Position numbers and translations under genes: made by a program. This document shows positions 1-11,192 of a stretch of 64,000 bases of DNA, one piece after another (position 1 is the stretch's first letter; each line of letters opens with the position of its first letter). The stretch comes from Auriscalpium vulgare (lineage: Eukaryota; Basidiomycota; Agaricomycetes; Russulales; Auriscalpiaceae): contig JAHBBC010000021.1 of NCBI GenBank assembly GCA_019915015.1, positions 744,001 to 808,000 of the forward strand, in the 5' to 3' direction. Under the pieces are notes generated by a model. The model worked only from the letters and a program-made list of their open reading frames with translations, was not told the DNA's origin and searched no databases.

Positions 1-11
1 GTCAAAGCAAT

Positions 12-675
12 TCATGAGCTTTCGCTGTCGCGAGGAGGGCCCTTCAGCAGCCGAATGTTTTCTGTGGAGATGACGATTTCAGCAAATGCAAAGCGATGGT
101 AGATTGTCGACTTGCCATGGCGGAGAAATATCTGACGCTGTCCCTGGGGCGTCGCAGGGTCGGCGGACATATCGGGCTCACGAAGCTCGAAGTTGGCCTC
201 AACGTAGACATGTGAGCCTTTCTGCAGGGTTTTGAGGTAGTTGTTCGAATTGGGGGAAAAAGATAGAACGTGGTGCCAGGTGGTCTTCGAGTCTTCGCGA
301 GCTATACAGTGAAACGTTGAAGCAGACAGAGAAGAAAAGATACTGTATCAACGCACCGCCGTCTGGGCCGACAGGAGGGGCAGGGAAATTAGTCGTTGCC
401 ACGGTGTAGCTGTTGTACAAGGAGTTCAAATTTCGGGCCTCTCAGATCGCCTTCAAACGCTTACGACACGTATTCCTTGTCAGTCTTGGTCGTACGGACT
501 TCAGGATCCTTGCCAAGGCGACCGACGAGGATGAGCTTCGCGACGTCTGACGAGCGCGACGTGGTGGTTGAAAAGGTCTGCACAGGGGCTCAGCTCCCCG
601 GGCGACAAGGAGCGACAAAGAACATACACGAAGCGACGAGCGCGACACAGAAGCTTGACGGATGGCAGCGAACAT
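12..675 (-). CDS. RIM1: Mitochondrial single-stranded DNA-binding protein (Rim1/mtSSB)
   Basis: The protein binds single-stranded mitochondrial DNA during replication. Four exons (675-628, 577-465, 409-357, 301-12) sum to 504 nt, a 167-aa protein, which is near the family's usual length plus a targeting peptide. The first ~40 residues are Ser/Arg-rich without acids, as expected for a mitochondrial presequence. An OB-fold follows, with the recognisable KLILVGRLGKDPEVR start, an ATTNFPAPPVGPDG loop, the TTWHHVLSF strand and the KGSHVYVEANFELRE segment. The C-terminus reads FAEIVISTENIRLLK, typical of mtSSB, with a short tail. The start is the ATG at 675, in front of the presequence; an in-frame upstream ATG at 840 would add unrelated residues. 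The next gene on the other strand begins at 864, so the two share a promoter of less than 200 bp. Family assignment is secure; targeting is inferred. Confidence 0.88.
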
Positions 676-863
676 ATTTGCGTATGTGGTGGGAGGTACG
701 GGTTGAAGCCGTTGCGCGACTAAGTAGCACTGTCTGGCAGCGCGTCGAAAACGCGTGACCGCGTGACAGTCACTTCGGTTCACTGCCGCTTGCCTCATGC
801 TCGCAGCTCCGACCGTCTGCTGTTGTATCCATACTTCCACTTGTACTTTGTTGTATCTCCACT

Positions 864-3570
864 ATGTCGAGGCATAGGTTTGTGCGGAATCTAGACATTG
901 ATGGTGTGTGTCCTGGCGTTGTTTTCTCCTTCGTGCTGACCTTGTCTCCACCCCGCTTAGATGAACGCGACGATGGTGCCCTCTCCGATGGGGGTGATGA
1001 CATGACTCCAGAGCAACAAGGTACTTCTTGATCACCATCACTCTACCCTGGAATGCTCACTTGCCGTTTTCATGATCAGCGCAATTGGAGGCCGGCCTCG
1101 ATCGCGTCCGCGCAGTCATTGGCGATGAAATGAAGTCGGGCTTCACCGATTCGATCATCGAGGACACCCTATGGGACTGCTACTTCGACGAATCGAAGAC
1201 AGTAGAGTGGCTATTAGGTATGTCTCTTGCTAAGTGCTACGGCCGATGGACTTATACTTCCTTCAAAGAGGAGCAAACCCGCCGCAACGCGGCCAGAGAA
1301 CGCAAAGGTGAGCCAAGGCCGATCCTTTTGTAGTGGGTTGTGGCCTTTTGTTCGTCTCCGGGCACACTTTCCCTTCTTTCTTCTCTTCTGGAAGTCTGGG
1401 TCTATATAAGCACTGCGGTCATTGCGGTGTGAGAAGGTGCATCTTCCCCTCTTGGTCCCTTTCCTGAGCCATTGATTATGGAGATCATCTATGTTGACTG
1501 TTCTCGCGTTGCAGAAGAAAGATCTAGACTGGGGTTGCCGTCTCTCCCAGACTCACCTCCAGAGGCTTCCGGTATATCTGGTGCTCAGCTCCACGCGTCA
1601 CTCGAGTACTTGGCCCATACCCGAGCTGGATCAAGCTTCACATCTCTACCCAACGCTCCCCTCATTGTTAACGCTCAGCAAGAGTTCTATGAGCCATCAG
1701 AAGTACCAGGATCTCCCACCCGTCTGAGCACCATTACAGAGAGGACAGAGCTGACGGTGACGGCAACCGACGTCCCCAGACGAGGGTCGCGTCACACACA
1801 AAACGATTATCAGTACATACGACCATCTGTCGCCTCAGTCACAACGGACTCGTCGTATGGCCAGGTTATAGGTATGCAACACATCCGTTATTCACAGCTC
1901 TCATCATTGATTCTTTTATAGAGTCACAATTGGGAAATAATCGTAGGAGCGTTCCGATGGACCCTAACGTCATCCCGCCTTCACCGCCGAAGTCCGCAAT
2001 GCGTCTGTCGTCTCACGTTGAGTCGCAGTATCTTGCCGATGAAAGGGAGGAGTCCGTCTCGTCTAGGACACCTCTCCCAGGCCTATCCAGTGTATCATTG
2101 CCTCCTACAGAGAACATACCCGACATCCTTGATACTCAGTCGAAGTCCAGTCGTCCACCCGCCCTTAGCAGGCAAGATTCACTGAATAAAGCAATACCGG
2201 TTGATATATGGCCGAAACAGTCGCCTTCTCGTGGCACGAAGGCCGTCAACAAGCCTCTTCCCCCATTGCCCCCACCGAGCGAGCCTCGCTACTCAGTGGC
2301 CGAGTCTCTCCCACTGTCTGAGCATCCGAAAAGGTCGAAATTATCTGCCCTTGCGAGCTCTAGAGCGGCAAGCACAAGACTGAGTACGTTCACCAAGAGT
2401 TCTAGGATGAGCGCCAGCACGATAGGCACTTCTTCTGTGCTCACCTTTCCGAACTTGCGCCCGTCGGCGGAGTCCGAACTGTCCTTCTCGCCAGATGAGG
2501 ATTCCGGATCCACTACTTCGTCTCTGGTTCGACGCGCAATCCAGACAGCCTTGATTCAAGAAGCAGTCGACAGGACGGCATCTCCCCAAAGAGAGGACAA
2601 GGAAGCGCATTACGCGTTATCTGAGCGAAACTCTGCGAGCTCTGGTTCCACGGCGCGGCCAAAGGACACCATATCCCGAGCATCTTCCTCCAACGCCCAG
2701 ACTTCTGGTAACGTTGCTCCGACTCCGAAAGATCGCCAACCGTCCAAGCTTGCGAAATTGGCGCAAGCGAAGTCGAAGCAGCAGGGCCCATGGAGCCCGA
2801 AACTGAAACCTCCGCCGCATTCTCTCCTTCACAGCAGCCATACCGAGTACCTCACTCCCATCGCTAACGGTCCGACGGCGACGACAGCTATCACGACCTC
2901 ATATCAGACACTGGATCACCTCATTTCTCCAGCGCGCTCTGCGCTCCCGCCATCGTTCCCTCCCAGCAGCAATAGTATTCCTTCGACATCCCCTGTTGGC
3001 GAGAAGCCCTCGAAGCTCGCCATGAAGGCCAGGAAGTCAAAACAAAAAGCTGTTGAAGATGAGAGGGCATACTTGCCTGTTCCAACAATGTTCTTGCCCG
3101 AAACAAACCGCTCCCGTGCGTCACCCTCAGACTTCGCCTCCCTGCTCGTCAAACGAGAGCTTCTAACAAAAGTTGGCCATCAAGGCGGTAAGGGGGAGAG
3201 GAGAGAGAAGACAAGCCAAGAACCTCGATCCAGTCGGAGTCGGAGTCGTACCCGCCATCATCGAAAGGTTTCTGAAGAACACAAGTCAGCGCCCACCGTC
3301 CCAGACGAGTTCCGTAGCAAGGCGAAGAGGTCGTCGTCGTCGTCTAAAGCACACCCTAGGCACCACGGCCTTCCAGATCCGTCACTTGTTTCCCATAAAG
3401 CATTCGCTTTTGATGTTCCCAGTCCGGACGAGGTTGTTTTCAACGCTCGCAAGGGCACGTCTATGGCCAAGTCCGTCGCCTCCACGGCAACTATCCTTCC
3501 ACCGTCGACTATCTCTTCTCGTTCTCCTACTTCGTCCGTTTCTACTTGGCCTGTTACCAATGACATGTGA
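864..3570 (+). CDS. Ski7-like isoform of the HBS1 locus (includes terminal exon 1922-3570)
   Basis: This is an alternative product of the same gene. It shares exons 864-903, 961-1020, 1080-1217, 1269-1307 and 1515-1871 with Hbs1, then uses the acceptor at 1921 and reads exon 1922-3570 to a TGA. The total is 2283 nt, 760 aa, with no GTPase domain. The exon is disordered, Ser/Pro/Lys-rich, and stays open for 549 codons. It carries two copies of a PSKLA motif followed by a KSKQ block (from 2740 and from 3007) and a PSDFASLL motif at about 3124. Ski7 and Ski7-like HBS1 isoforms bridge the cytoplasmic exosome to the Ski complex. Single HBS1/SKI7 genes that make both proteins by alternative splicing are known in several fungi, animals and plants. 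The structure is seen; the Ski7 role is inferred. Alternatively the exon could be a non-functional retained block, but a 1.6-kb conserved-phase open frame argues against that. Confidence 0.7.
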
Positions 3571-5702
3571 TCTTTCCGGATGTACTGACTACTGTTGTGA
3601 CAATATTAGCTGCCAAGGAACGCGAAAAGGCTCAAAAACTGACGGCGCAGAAGAGGGTAGCCGAGGCCACATCACGCGCTCAGTCGGCCAATCCATCGCG
3701 TAATGTGTCTCGTGCTGTGTCTCCGACGCCTACAAGCTCTCTCTCGAAAGGCAAGGGCATCAGGCAGGCAGGGGCAACGACCCCAGCACGTCAAAATGTC
3801 GTCACTATGGGTCAACAAGAACTGGATATTTCTGGTTTGAACTTAGAGAGCAAGTCAGGACCCGCGGTGGCAGATGAACTTCCCAAAGTTTCCCTTGCAA
3901 GAGAAAAGCTATTGGAAGAGGCTAGACGGGCCTTGGAATCAGAGGAAGGAGGTCGGAAGAGTGCTAGCCTGGTCATCATCGGTGCGCCACAAACAAGATG
4001 AGTACGCGCCTGCTCATCTATTGCAGGCCATGTCGACGCTGGAAAATCGACGTTGATTGGAAGACTGCTCTATGAACTTGGTAGAGTCGATGAGAAGACC
4101 AAGATTGCTAACGAAAGAGCTAGCGACAAGATCGGCAAAGGCAGCTTCAGCTGGGCCTGGGAGCTAGATGGGACCACCGAAGAACGTGAAAGGTATACTA
4201 AATGCCGTCGAAGAGAGAAACTCGCCGATTCATATCTTCATTGCAGGGGTATCACAATGGATGTTGCCCTCCAAGCTCTAGAAACGCCGAATCGACGTAT
4301 CACGATCCTTGACGCCCCCGGCCATAGGGATTTCATACCCAACATGATATCAGGAGCTACCCAGGCTGATTGTGCGTTGCTTGTTGTTGATTCATCAACA
4401 GGTGAATTCGAAGCAGGATTTGAACGGGGTGGGCAAACACGGGAACATCTCATCCTCGTGAGGAGTCTGGGCGTGAGTCAGGTGGTCGTTGCTGTCAATA
4501 AACTGGATCAGGTATGTTGTGAGAATTCGTTCTTGTCATTGTTTTGACAAAGTCCAGGTCGATTGGTCTCGCGATCGCTATGAGGACGTTTGCGAACAGC
4601 TCAAAGCGTTCCTCGTCCAGTCTGGTTTCCATCCATCAAGGACATTGTTTGTTCCCGTCGGCGCCATGGCTGGCGTCAACCTCCTGGACAGGAGTGGTTC
4701 AGATGCACTGGCTCTGCGATCATGGTACAGTGGACCGACCTTAGTCAACCTTCTGGGTTAGTTTCTTCCATTCGCAATACCTGCTCTTGTTAAGCCTATT
4801 CTTCTTAGACACACTGCAGCCTCCCACGAGGGACATCGATGCACCTTTGCGTTTTCCAATCTTCAATGTCTTCAAAGGCAGCGCTTCAGCCACAGGAGTG
4901 TCTGGGAGGATATGCGGCGGTATTGTTCAAGTCGGCGAGCGGTTGCGCATCCTGCCCGGCGATGAGACCGCCGTTGTCAAATGTGAGCGGACCACCCGTC
5001 AGAATGTATAGCTCTTGCTGAAGGCTGCTCTAGCAATCGAAAGCGAGAGTGAAGCAGAGCCGTTGCCTTGGGCGGCTGCCGGCTCCAATGTGACGCTCTA
5101 CCTGATCGCAGTCGACCCCATCCATCTCAGCATCGGCAGCGTACTATGTTCTCCCTCGAATTTGATCCCCATGGCCTCTGTATTCACTGCACGGATCATT
5201 GTATTCGACATTGAGGTGCCTATCTTGGCCGGTACTTCGGTATGACCCTTCAGGCATGTCCTGAGCTCGTCTTTCGCTGACGCGGGACTCCAGGTCGAAT
5301 TGTTCCATCAGTCCCGCAACGTCCCCGCCTCAATCTCGAAGCTTACTGCCATCCTTGACCGCGCCTCTGGTGGTGTCACGAAGAACAATCCACGGTGCGC
5401 GCCAATGGAGGTCCTTTCAGTCCGTCGCACCGTCGCTGAAAGCCCCTGTATGTACAGTGTCCTCACCAAAGGCGCCTCCGCGGAAGTCCAAATCACTATC
5501 CGCCCAGTGGCGTTCTCAGGTCCCGCTTCACGCGCCCAACCTATCCCAATAGAACCATTTGCCAGCAATAAAGACATGGGGAGAATCCTGATTCGACGAG
5601 GCGGAGAAACCATCAGCGCAGGTAAAGTACTTCCGATGCACGGGCACCCCTTCACAGCTCATAAAAGCCACTGTAGGAATCGTCTTGACGGTCGTCTTTT
5701 GA
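864..5702 (+). CDS. HBS1: Hbs1 ribosome-rescue GTPase (isoform skipping exon 1922-3570)
   Basis: Hbs1 is an EF-1A-like GTPase that works with Dom34/Pelota to split stalled ribosomes. Exons read as 864-903, 961-1020, 1080-1217, 1269-1307, 1515-1871, 3610-3981, 4027-4192, 4247-4511, 4558-4756, 4809-4982, 5034-5239, 5294-5394, 5458-5621 and 5677-5702. They total 2307 nt, 768 aa, close to other Hbs1 proteins. The N-terminus has the HBS1_N helical domain (residues ~30-95, [17 protein letters not shown]). The GTPase shows G1 GHVDAGKST, switch-I GITMDV, G3 DAPGH, G4 NKLD and a G5-like VGAMAGVNL, followed by EF-Tu domains 2 and 3. The donor at 1872 and the acceptor at 3609 are both phase 1, so skipping the 1.6-kb exon between them keeps the frame. 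Including that exon cannot reach the GTPase, because it ends in TGA and no in-frame donor is visible. Function is secure; splice choices are inferred. Confidence 0.9.
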
Positions 5703-6118
5703 CCAAGATCCATCGTTGAGGCACACACGGTCTCCTCAAATACCAGCGTCTGACGGTCAATAATCATCGAAAAGAGTTTGTAGTGAATGAATAACAATTA
5801 ACTGCATACGAAGAAAGCCTCCAGAGCCATTTTTGAGTTTTGAGTGAACATAAGCGAGCGAGAATTAGGTGAAAGATAGCAAAGGCCATACACAGATAAA
5901 TCCAATCCAACTAGGTACGTAGCGGTGAAAGAAAAGAGGTAGCGCAGGAAGAATGAGAGTGACGCGGGAAGAAAGAAAGAGTGACCATATATGATGAAGA
6001 AAAACGAGGGTCGTGAACTCATGCCAAATGATTCGTAACTGTCGTGCACTATCAAGTCTAATGAAGATGACGGAACCAAGAACCAAGCGAGCCAGCCGCG
6101 AAGAAAGTGAGCGGCAGA
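5703..6118. other. Convergent intergenic region
   Basis: The 3' ends of HBS1 (plus) and the CBM48 protein (minus) face each other here. The stretch is less GC-rich than its surroundings and should hold both polyadenylation sites. I see no gene in it. Confidence 0.6.
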
Positions 6119-8091
6119 TTACTTTGCCACCTTCTTCTTCTCTTTCTTCTCCTTCTCATTGCCGAAGATGTCCTTCAGCTTGCCGAACAAGCTTGTCCGC
6201 TTCGCCCGTTTCTGCGTACTTGAGAAGCGAGACGAGCCGGAAGGACTCTCGCTGCCCTCGCCTTTGCCGGGGAACGAGAAGCGTTTAGGGGTGGATGGCG
6301 GCGACTGCGACTTGACGGTCCCGTTTTTGGATGCAGCGGGAGGCGTAGTGCCATTTGCCTTGGGAATTGCAGCTGGGGTCTCCGCGCCATTCGTCTGAGG
6401 AGCTTCCGCCGGGGCGTCCGCCGCTGGCTTCGACGTTGTCTCAGTCGATGGGGGCTCCGCCGGTGTGGGCTCCGTTGGTGTGGGCTCCGCCGGTGTGGGC
6501 TCCGTCGGCGCGGGCTCTGCAACTGCGACTTCGGGTACGGGTTCTGCGGACGCGGGCTCTGCAACTGCGACTTCGGGTGCGAGCTCTGCGGGCACGACTT
6601 CGGGTGCTGGCTCTGCAGGCGCGACTTCGGGTGCCGACTCGGCAGGGGTGGACTCCTCTTCGGTGACGGGAATGACCTCCGACACCTCGTTCGATACGGG
6701 CGGCGCAACTAGGACCTCCGGAGCCTCAACCTTCGTCTCCGCCGTGTCTTCTGCAGGTGCGGAGATCTCTGTGACAACCGCAGGCGAGGCCGCGGTCTCG
6801 ACAGCAGCAATGGGCGCAGCCGGAGTGACCTCCGTCGGTGCGTCACCTGTGGACACGGGCTCGGCCGCGAGGACGGGCGGTGCTGGCTCTGGTGCAGATT
6901 CACCGCTGGGCGGAGGGGTCACCCCAACGGGAGGAATGTCGGCAGCGGCAGTCTCTACGGTCGGGCCTGCGCTGTCGGCTGCCGTGGCGATCCTGGTCTT
7001 GGGCTCTCCAAACTTGAGGAGAACGTGAGTAGAACGCTCGAGGGCAGGCTCTGCCTCTGCCGGCGGGTCTGATAGAAGCGCGGAGCCTGGAACGATGTCT
7101 CGTGTGGGAGAAGTTGCAATCTCCACTGGAAACGCGGGCACAATGGCCACGGGGATGATAGGCGCGATCTCGGGCTGCTCCACAACTGCTGCCGGTGTGG
7201 GCTAAGGGCGAAAAGAAATCAGCTATCGTGTTGAGAAGTTCGCAAGCCGTAAGACATACCTGCTCGGCCGTCTGCTGCGGCTCGCTCACAACTTCCTTCG
7301 TGCTGGGGATGACTTGAGCGACTGCTTCCTGAGCTTTCGCCACGACTGGCGTGACGGCTTCCTTGACCTCCTGTGCGAAGCTGGGGGCTGACTCATCTGC
7401 GGCAGGAGTCGGAGCCTCGTACGGAGCGTCGAACGAGCTGGCGAATGCCACGGCTGGCTCCACGACGGCCGTTTTGATGGAGTCGGCAATGCTGGCCACG
7501 GCGCCGCCAATCGCGCCGACCGTCGTGGCGTTCTCTGCCGGCTTCTCAACGTCCAGCACTGGCTCTGTGGCGGCGTTGGCCTCCGGCTCAACGGGCTCTG
7601 GGGCGGGATAAGCGGGGGGTGCGTCGAGCGGCTTCGGCGCAGGCTTGGAAGGCGCGGTGTACACGTTGTTGACGAAGCCATGCTCCGACTCGGTGGGCTC
7701 CGCGTCGTTGGTCACCCAGCGACCGTCGACGACAAACTTGTATGCAACTTTGTCCTGCCACGGGATGCGCACAGGGGCCTCGAAGCCTGTGGAGTTACGT
7801 GCTAACCGGATAGAAGATGACCACTGCAAGCAGAGGTAAGAGGTGGGACAGGATGTGGACCAAGAAGATAGAAAAGCGGGAAGGCGAAGAGATAAACCAG
7901 TGGCGATAGCGGGCATTATTGAAAGAAGTCGACAGGACTTGCCTGGTCGAAAGTACCGGTAACGAATACCTCATTCGCATCTGTGTGCGGCCTGTATAAA
8001 TAAGAAACGGATGAGCTGGCGTGTTGAGCACGGCTGCAGCGCGATTGCCTCACCATCTGAGCACAACCTCGTGATAATCTGATCCGGACAT
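6119..8091 (-). CDS. AMPK-type glycogen-binding (CBM48) protein, Crp1/Mdg1-like
   Basis: Exons 8091-8054, 7991-7943, 7823-7260 and 7201-6119 sum to 1734 nt, 577 aa. Residues 1-~90 form an AMPK1_CBM/CBM48 domain: VVLRWPH, EVFVTGTFDQW, IPWQDKVAYKFVVDGRW and a GFVNNVY ending. This domain binds glycogen or related glucans, and yeast Crp1 and Mdg1 have the same N-terminal layout. The rest is a long disordered Ala/Pro/Glu/Val-rich region with repeated EPTPAEPTPTEP-like blocks. It ends in a basic tail (FSFPGKGEG, SLFGKLKDIFGNEKEKKEKKK). The second intron (7942-7824) uses a GC donor, CAG|GCAAGT, because no GT donor joins TFDQ to W-S-S in frame. The protein is probably a scaffold at the cell periphery or nucleus; the exact role cannot be read from sequence. 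Domain call is strong, cellular role is weak. Confidence 0.8.
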
Positions 8092-10397
8092 GCTTGAGCT
8101 GGCTAGAGCGCGTGAAACGGGCTACGTTGGGTGTGGGCGGCGGTGCAACTTGCAGATGGGGCGTGGGCAAAACGTGGGCGTCGGAGGCAGGCCAAGGCGC
8201 GGCAGCGGCTGTCTCGCACGAGGGGAGAGTGTGGACGGTGTGCTGCGGTGGCGGCGAGAGGACGCTCACGGAGAGGACGGTGCAGCTGGTGGACGGAGAG
8301 GAGGGAGGAGGGTGGTTCAAGTGTCGCGGCAAACGCAGCCGGCACGCCTACCCAATCGGGCCGAATTCATTTTCAGAGGCGCGCGGTCGCTGGCATGCGC
8401 GCGCACTGAGCGGTTTGGGTCGCTGGGCTACCGTTGTCGCTGGGCTACCGTTGTCGCTGGGCTACCGTTGTCGCTGGGCTGCCGTTGTCGCTGGGCTGCC
8501 GTTCAGCGAGTCGTCCGGACGTCGCTGTGTGGCCACTGAGCTCGGGCGGACGATGCGGAAGCAAATGGGACGCGCAGACACGGCGCGAGTCGGACCGTGG
8601 CTGGATATAAGGCTGCGGGTGGCGACCATCTTTCCTCGCGACGACGCCCTCCTTCAACTGGCCCTCGTCAGTCCTCTCCTTCACTCTCCGCCCCGCCCGC
8701 TCACCGCCCTCCAGCTGCCAGACCGCTGGGCCCTGCGTGCCTCCCATCGAGTCGCCAAGCTTCGCGCACTGGTATCATCGCGCTTCTTGTTAGGGTGCCC
8801 GACGTCGTCCCATGTCGACCGTCAGTCCTCTCACAGCGGACCTCATACCTCCCGGCTTACCTCTGCGCTTCTCCTGCCAGACTGGATTGCATGTGAACCG
8901 CAGTGGCATCCTAACAATAAGCCGCGTAAACGAGCGGACAAAGTCTGGCGTCGCGCGTGGTAGGGGGGTTTTCAGTGTCTGGCAGTAGCTTCCCGAGCTT
9001 TCAAGGAGCTATGGTGAGCTTCCTCTTCTTCCATTAATCTGCCAAGATCTTCTAATCGCAGACTTCCTAGTTACCCTCCCCTGTCCATGATCTCTCCAAT
9101 ATATATGCATATGCCCCTCCATTGCTTCCGTCAACCCATCATAAGTCAACTGTTTCCCCACTAGGACAGTATCGGTTTGGTAGGACTTTTCCCAGCCTTT
9201 GGCCGACACACAGTGCGCAGTCTTCAGACCGGCATCGGCCAGTGACGGTATGTGTGCGTCCGTGCCGGCGGAGGCAAATTTTGCATCGCCGAGTCAGACA
9301 GCTGCCTGCGCCATTGCAAGGTGAAGTGCTCCTTGCTGCCACGTCGCTGCGCAGATTTACGGTGCGCGGCCCGGCGCAGGGTCTCGTACGCGCCAATTCC
9401 ATGTGGCAGCACGTTTGTAACTCCTGGTCGTCGTCTTCAACAGCCCCGGTCGGGCAGGGAGAAGCAGACAGGCAGCTCTTCCGTACCTTGACAATCGACC
9501 CTGGCCGTCGTCCGGAGATCTTGCGAAGGCTTGGAAGAAACACAGGGTCGTCATCCCATTCTTGGGTGTGTGTCTAGGACCCCCAAGCCTTGTATGGCGG
9601 TGTACCGCACTCCGAGCATGGTGCGCTGTTCTACACGTTCCGTGCGCGGCGGTCATCTCGTCGCACTCTACTGCCGGCGTTCGGCCGACATTCCGACATA
9701 CGAACAACCCATCACGCAGGTGATCGGTGTGGCGACCCTTCTGGTGGTGGCGTGCACGCATATCGCAGATACCGCAGGGTCGCGCTCGACGCTCCCGCTT
9801 GCGCAAATATCGTCGCCGATCCGCGTACGCTGCAAGCCGGTTAGATGAGATTCGGGCCTCCCGATCCTGCCCGTGAGCATGGCACTTTGCCCGCAGCGAA
9901 CGTGGAGGGTGTACGGCAGGCACAAGTGACTCTCGTATCAAGGTACTTGATGTCCGGCGTGAGACGCATGCGCTGCGGAGATATCATACAGACACGATAG
10001 CGATACCGGCCTGCGCCAGGTACGCCGCAGCTGGTAGCCTCGTCAGGGATGTCTCTGAAAGCATACGGGCTGTTTCACTGGGTGCCTGTGGTCCTGGCCA
10101 GCGACCGCATCCGATGCAAGGCGTGAGGTTGCGATGAGGTATCAGAGTACGTATATACAACAGGATGGGGCGCTGACAGTAAATAAGGATAGCGATAAGT
10201 AGGGGCGCATGCGCTCGCAAGAAAGGGTTCTACAGCCTGCGGTAGGGTAAAGCAATTAGAGCCCGTGAGGGAAAGATCGTGGATGGAGGTAGACATGCAA
10301 AAGGGGCGCCGGGGAGTGCAGTAGTGTGTTGAGAATGGTGGGTACGGCTACATTAGTGGAATAACTATCGGCAGAAGGTCCTGTGGGAGCGGTGGCG
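8092..10397. other. Long gene-poor region
   Basis: No reading frame here shows family features, plausible splice structure or coding-like composition. It contains a 17-bp tandem repeat (8420-8504) and a TATA-like ATATAAGG near 8604, followed by a C/T-rich tract that could be the 5' end of a non-coding or lost transcript. The left end is the promoter of the minus-strand CBM48 gene. Confidence 0.5.
8420..8504. repeat. 17-bp tandem repeat, five copies
   Basis: The unit TCGCTGGGCTACCGTTG occurs five times head to tail. The first three copies are identical, the last two carry A to G in the same position, and the fifth ends in C instead of G. It lies 330 bp upstream of the CBM48 gene start and outside any gene. 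Confidence 0.95.
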
Positions 10398-11150
10398 TTA
10401 CGAGGCGCGTTCCATAACTTCGTGAATCAATGCCCAGTCAATCTGGCCCGCAGGCGCATCGTCATCCTCGAGCATCCACATGGGCCGACCGAAGAGGGTG
10501 ACGGGCGTGGTGCCCTCGCTCGGGGGCCCCGGAGGAGGGGGCCGGCGGGGCAGCGGCCGGACACGCGGAGATGAGATGGAATGCACGGAATATGATGGGG
10601 AGGTCGGGTACGCGGGGAGGTCGTGAAGCGGGAAGGGGGCAATGATGGTTGCGGCGGAGGCGGGGGAGTCCGCGGTGAATGGGGAGGCAGACGGCTGGGG
10701 GCGGGGGCCGCGGCGCGGGGGCGTGGTGAGGACGGTGAGACGCGGTGCGGCATCTGCGCGCTTGGCGCGGGGTGAGGTAGAGAAACGGAGGGCGGCTGGG
10801 GGCGTCGGGAGCGGATGGGCTGCGGGGGACGGGGGCAGATGGGGCAGTGGGCGCAGCTTGGTGAAGGACGACTGCGAGGGGCTGTGGGGACGCGTGAGCA
10901 GCTGCTCGGGCGCAGGCAGTGGACAGACGTACGAGGGGGAGGACGGGACGGAGGAGGGCGGGGTGCAGAGGGAGGTGGGGGACGACGAGTCCGAGTCGTC
11001 GGAGGACGATGCGACGGAGGCGGCGGAGAAGGTGGCGCGGGAGTCGACGCGGCGGGGGCGGGGGCGGGGCGGGACGGCGAGGAGGCGGTGTGGGCGGACG
11101 GCGGGGATGGCGACGGGGGGCGAGCGCGGGGGGTAGTCGCAGTGGGCCAT
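10398..11150 (-). CDS. Proline/serine-rich hypothetical protein
   Basis: A single uninterrupted exon encodes 250 aa starting at ATG 11150. I do not recognise the family. The N-terminal two thirds are Pro/Ser/Arg-rich and disordered. The last ~35 residues are more ordered and look conserved in style: TPVTLFGRPMWMLEDDDAPA, then IDWALIHEVMERAS. This suggests a short C-terminal functional motif on a disordered chain. A TATATA at 11186-11191 lies 36 bp upstream of the start. It is divergent from the methyltransferase at 11222. The opposite strand also stays open because of the GC bias, but only this frame has a good start, promoter and a non-repetitive C-terminus. Confidence 0.6.
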   Translation of the reverse strand: MAHCDYPPRSPPVAIPAVRPHRLLAVPPRPRPRRVDSRATFSAASVASSSDDSDSSSPTSLCTPPSSVPSSPSYVCPLPAPEQLLTRPHSPSQSSFTKLRPLPHLPPSPAAHPLPTPPAALRFSTSPRAKRADAAPRLTVLTTPPRRGPRPQPSASPFTADSPASAATIIAPFPLHDLPAYPTSPSYSVHSISSPRVRPLPRRPPPPGPPSEGTTPVTLFGRPMWMLEDDDAPAGQIDWALIHEVMERAS

Positions 11151-11184
11151 GGCGGGCGCGCGGAGAGCAGAGCGGGCGGGCGGG

Positions 11185-11192
11185 CTATATAG
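11185..11192. promoter_or_regulatory. Palindromic TATA box shared by two divergent genes
   Basis: CTATATAG reads the same on both strands. It sits in the 71-bp gap between the start codons at 11150 (minus) and 11222 (plus), 30-36 bp from each. Both transcripts would therefore have very short leaders if it is used in both directions. Confidence 0.5.

Noticed and set aside
6465..7028. 187-codon Gly/Ser/Ala frame on plus opposite the CBM48 gene
   Set aside because: Antisense shadow of the Ala/Pro/Glu repeat region.
9122..9941. Open frames of 130-190 codons on both strands
   Set aside because: Arg/His/Cys-rich composition without domains, start context or splice sites; expected in GC-rich non-coding DNA.
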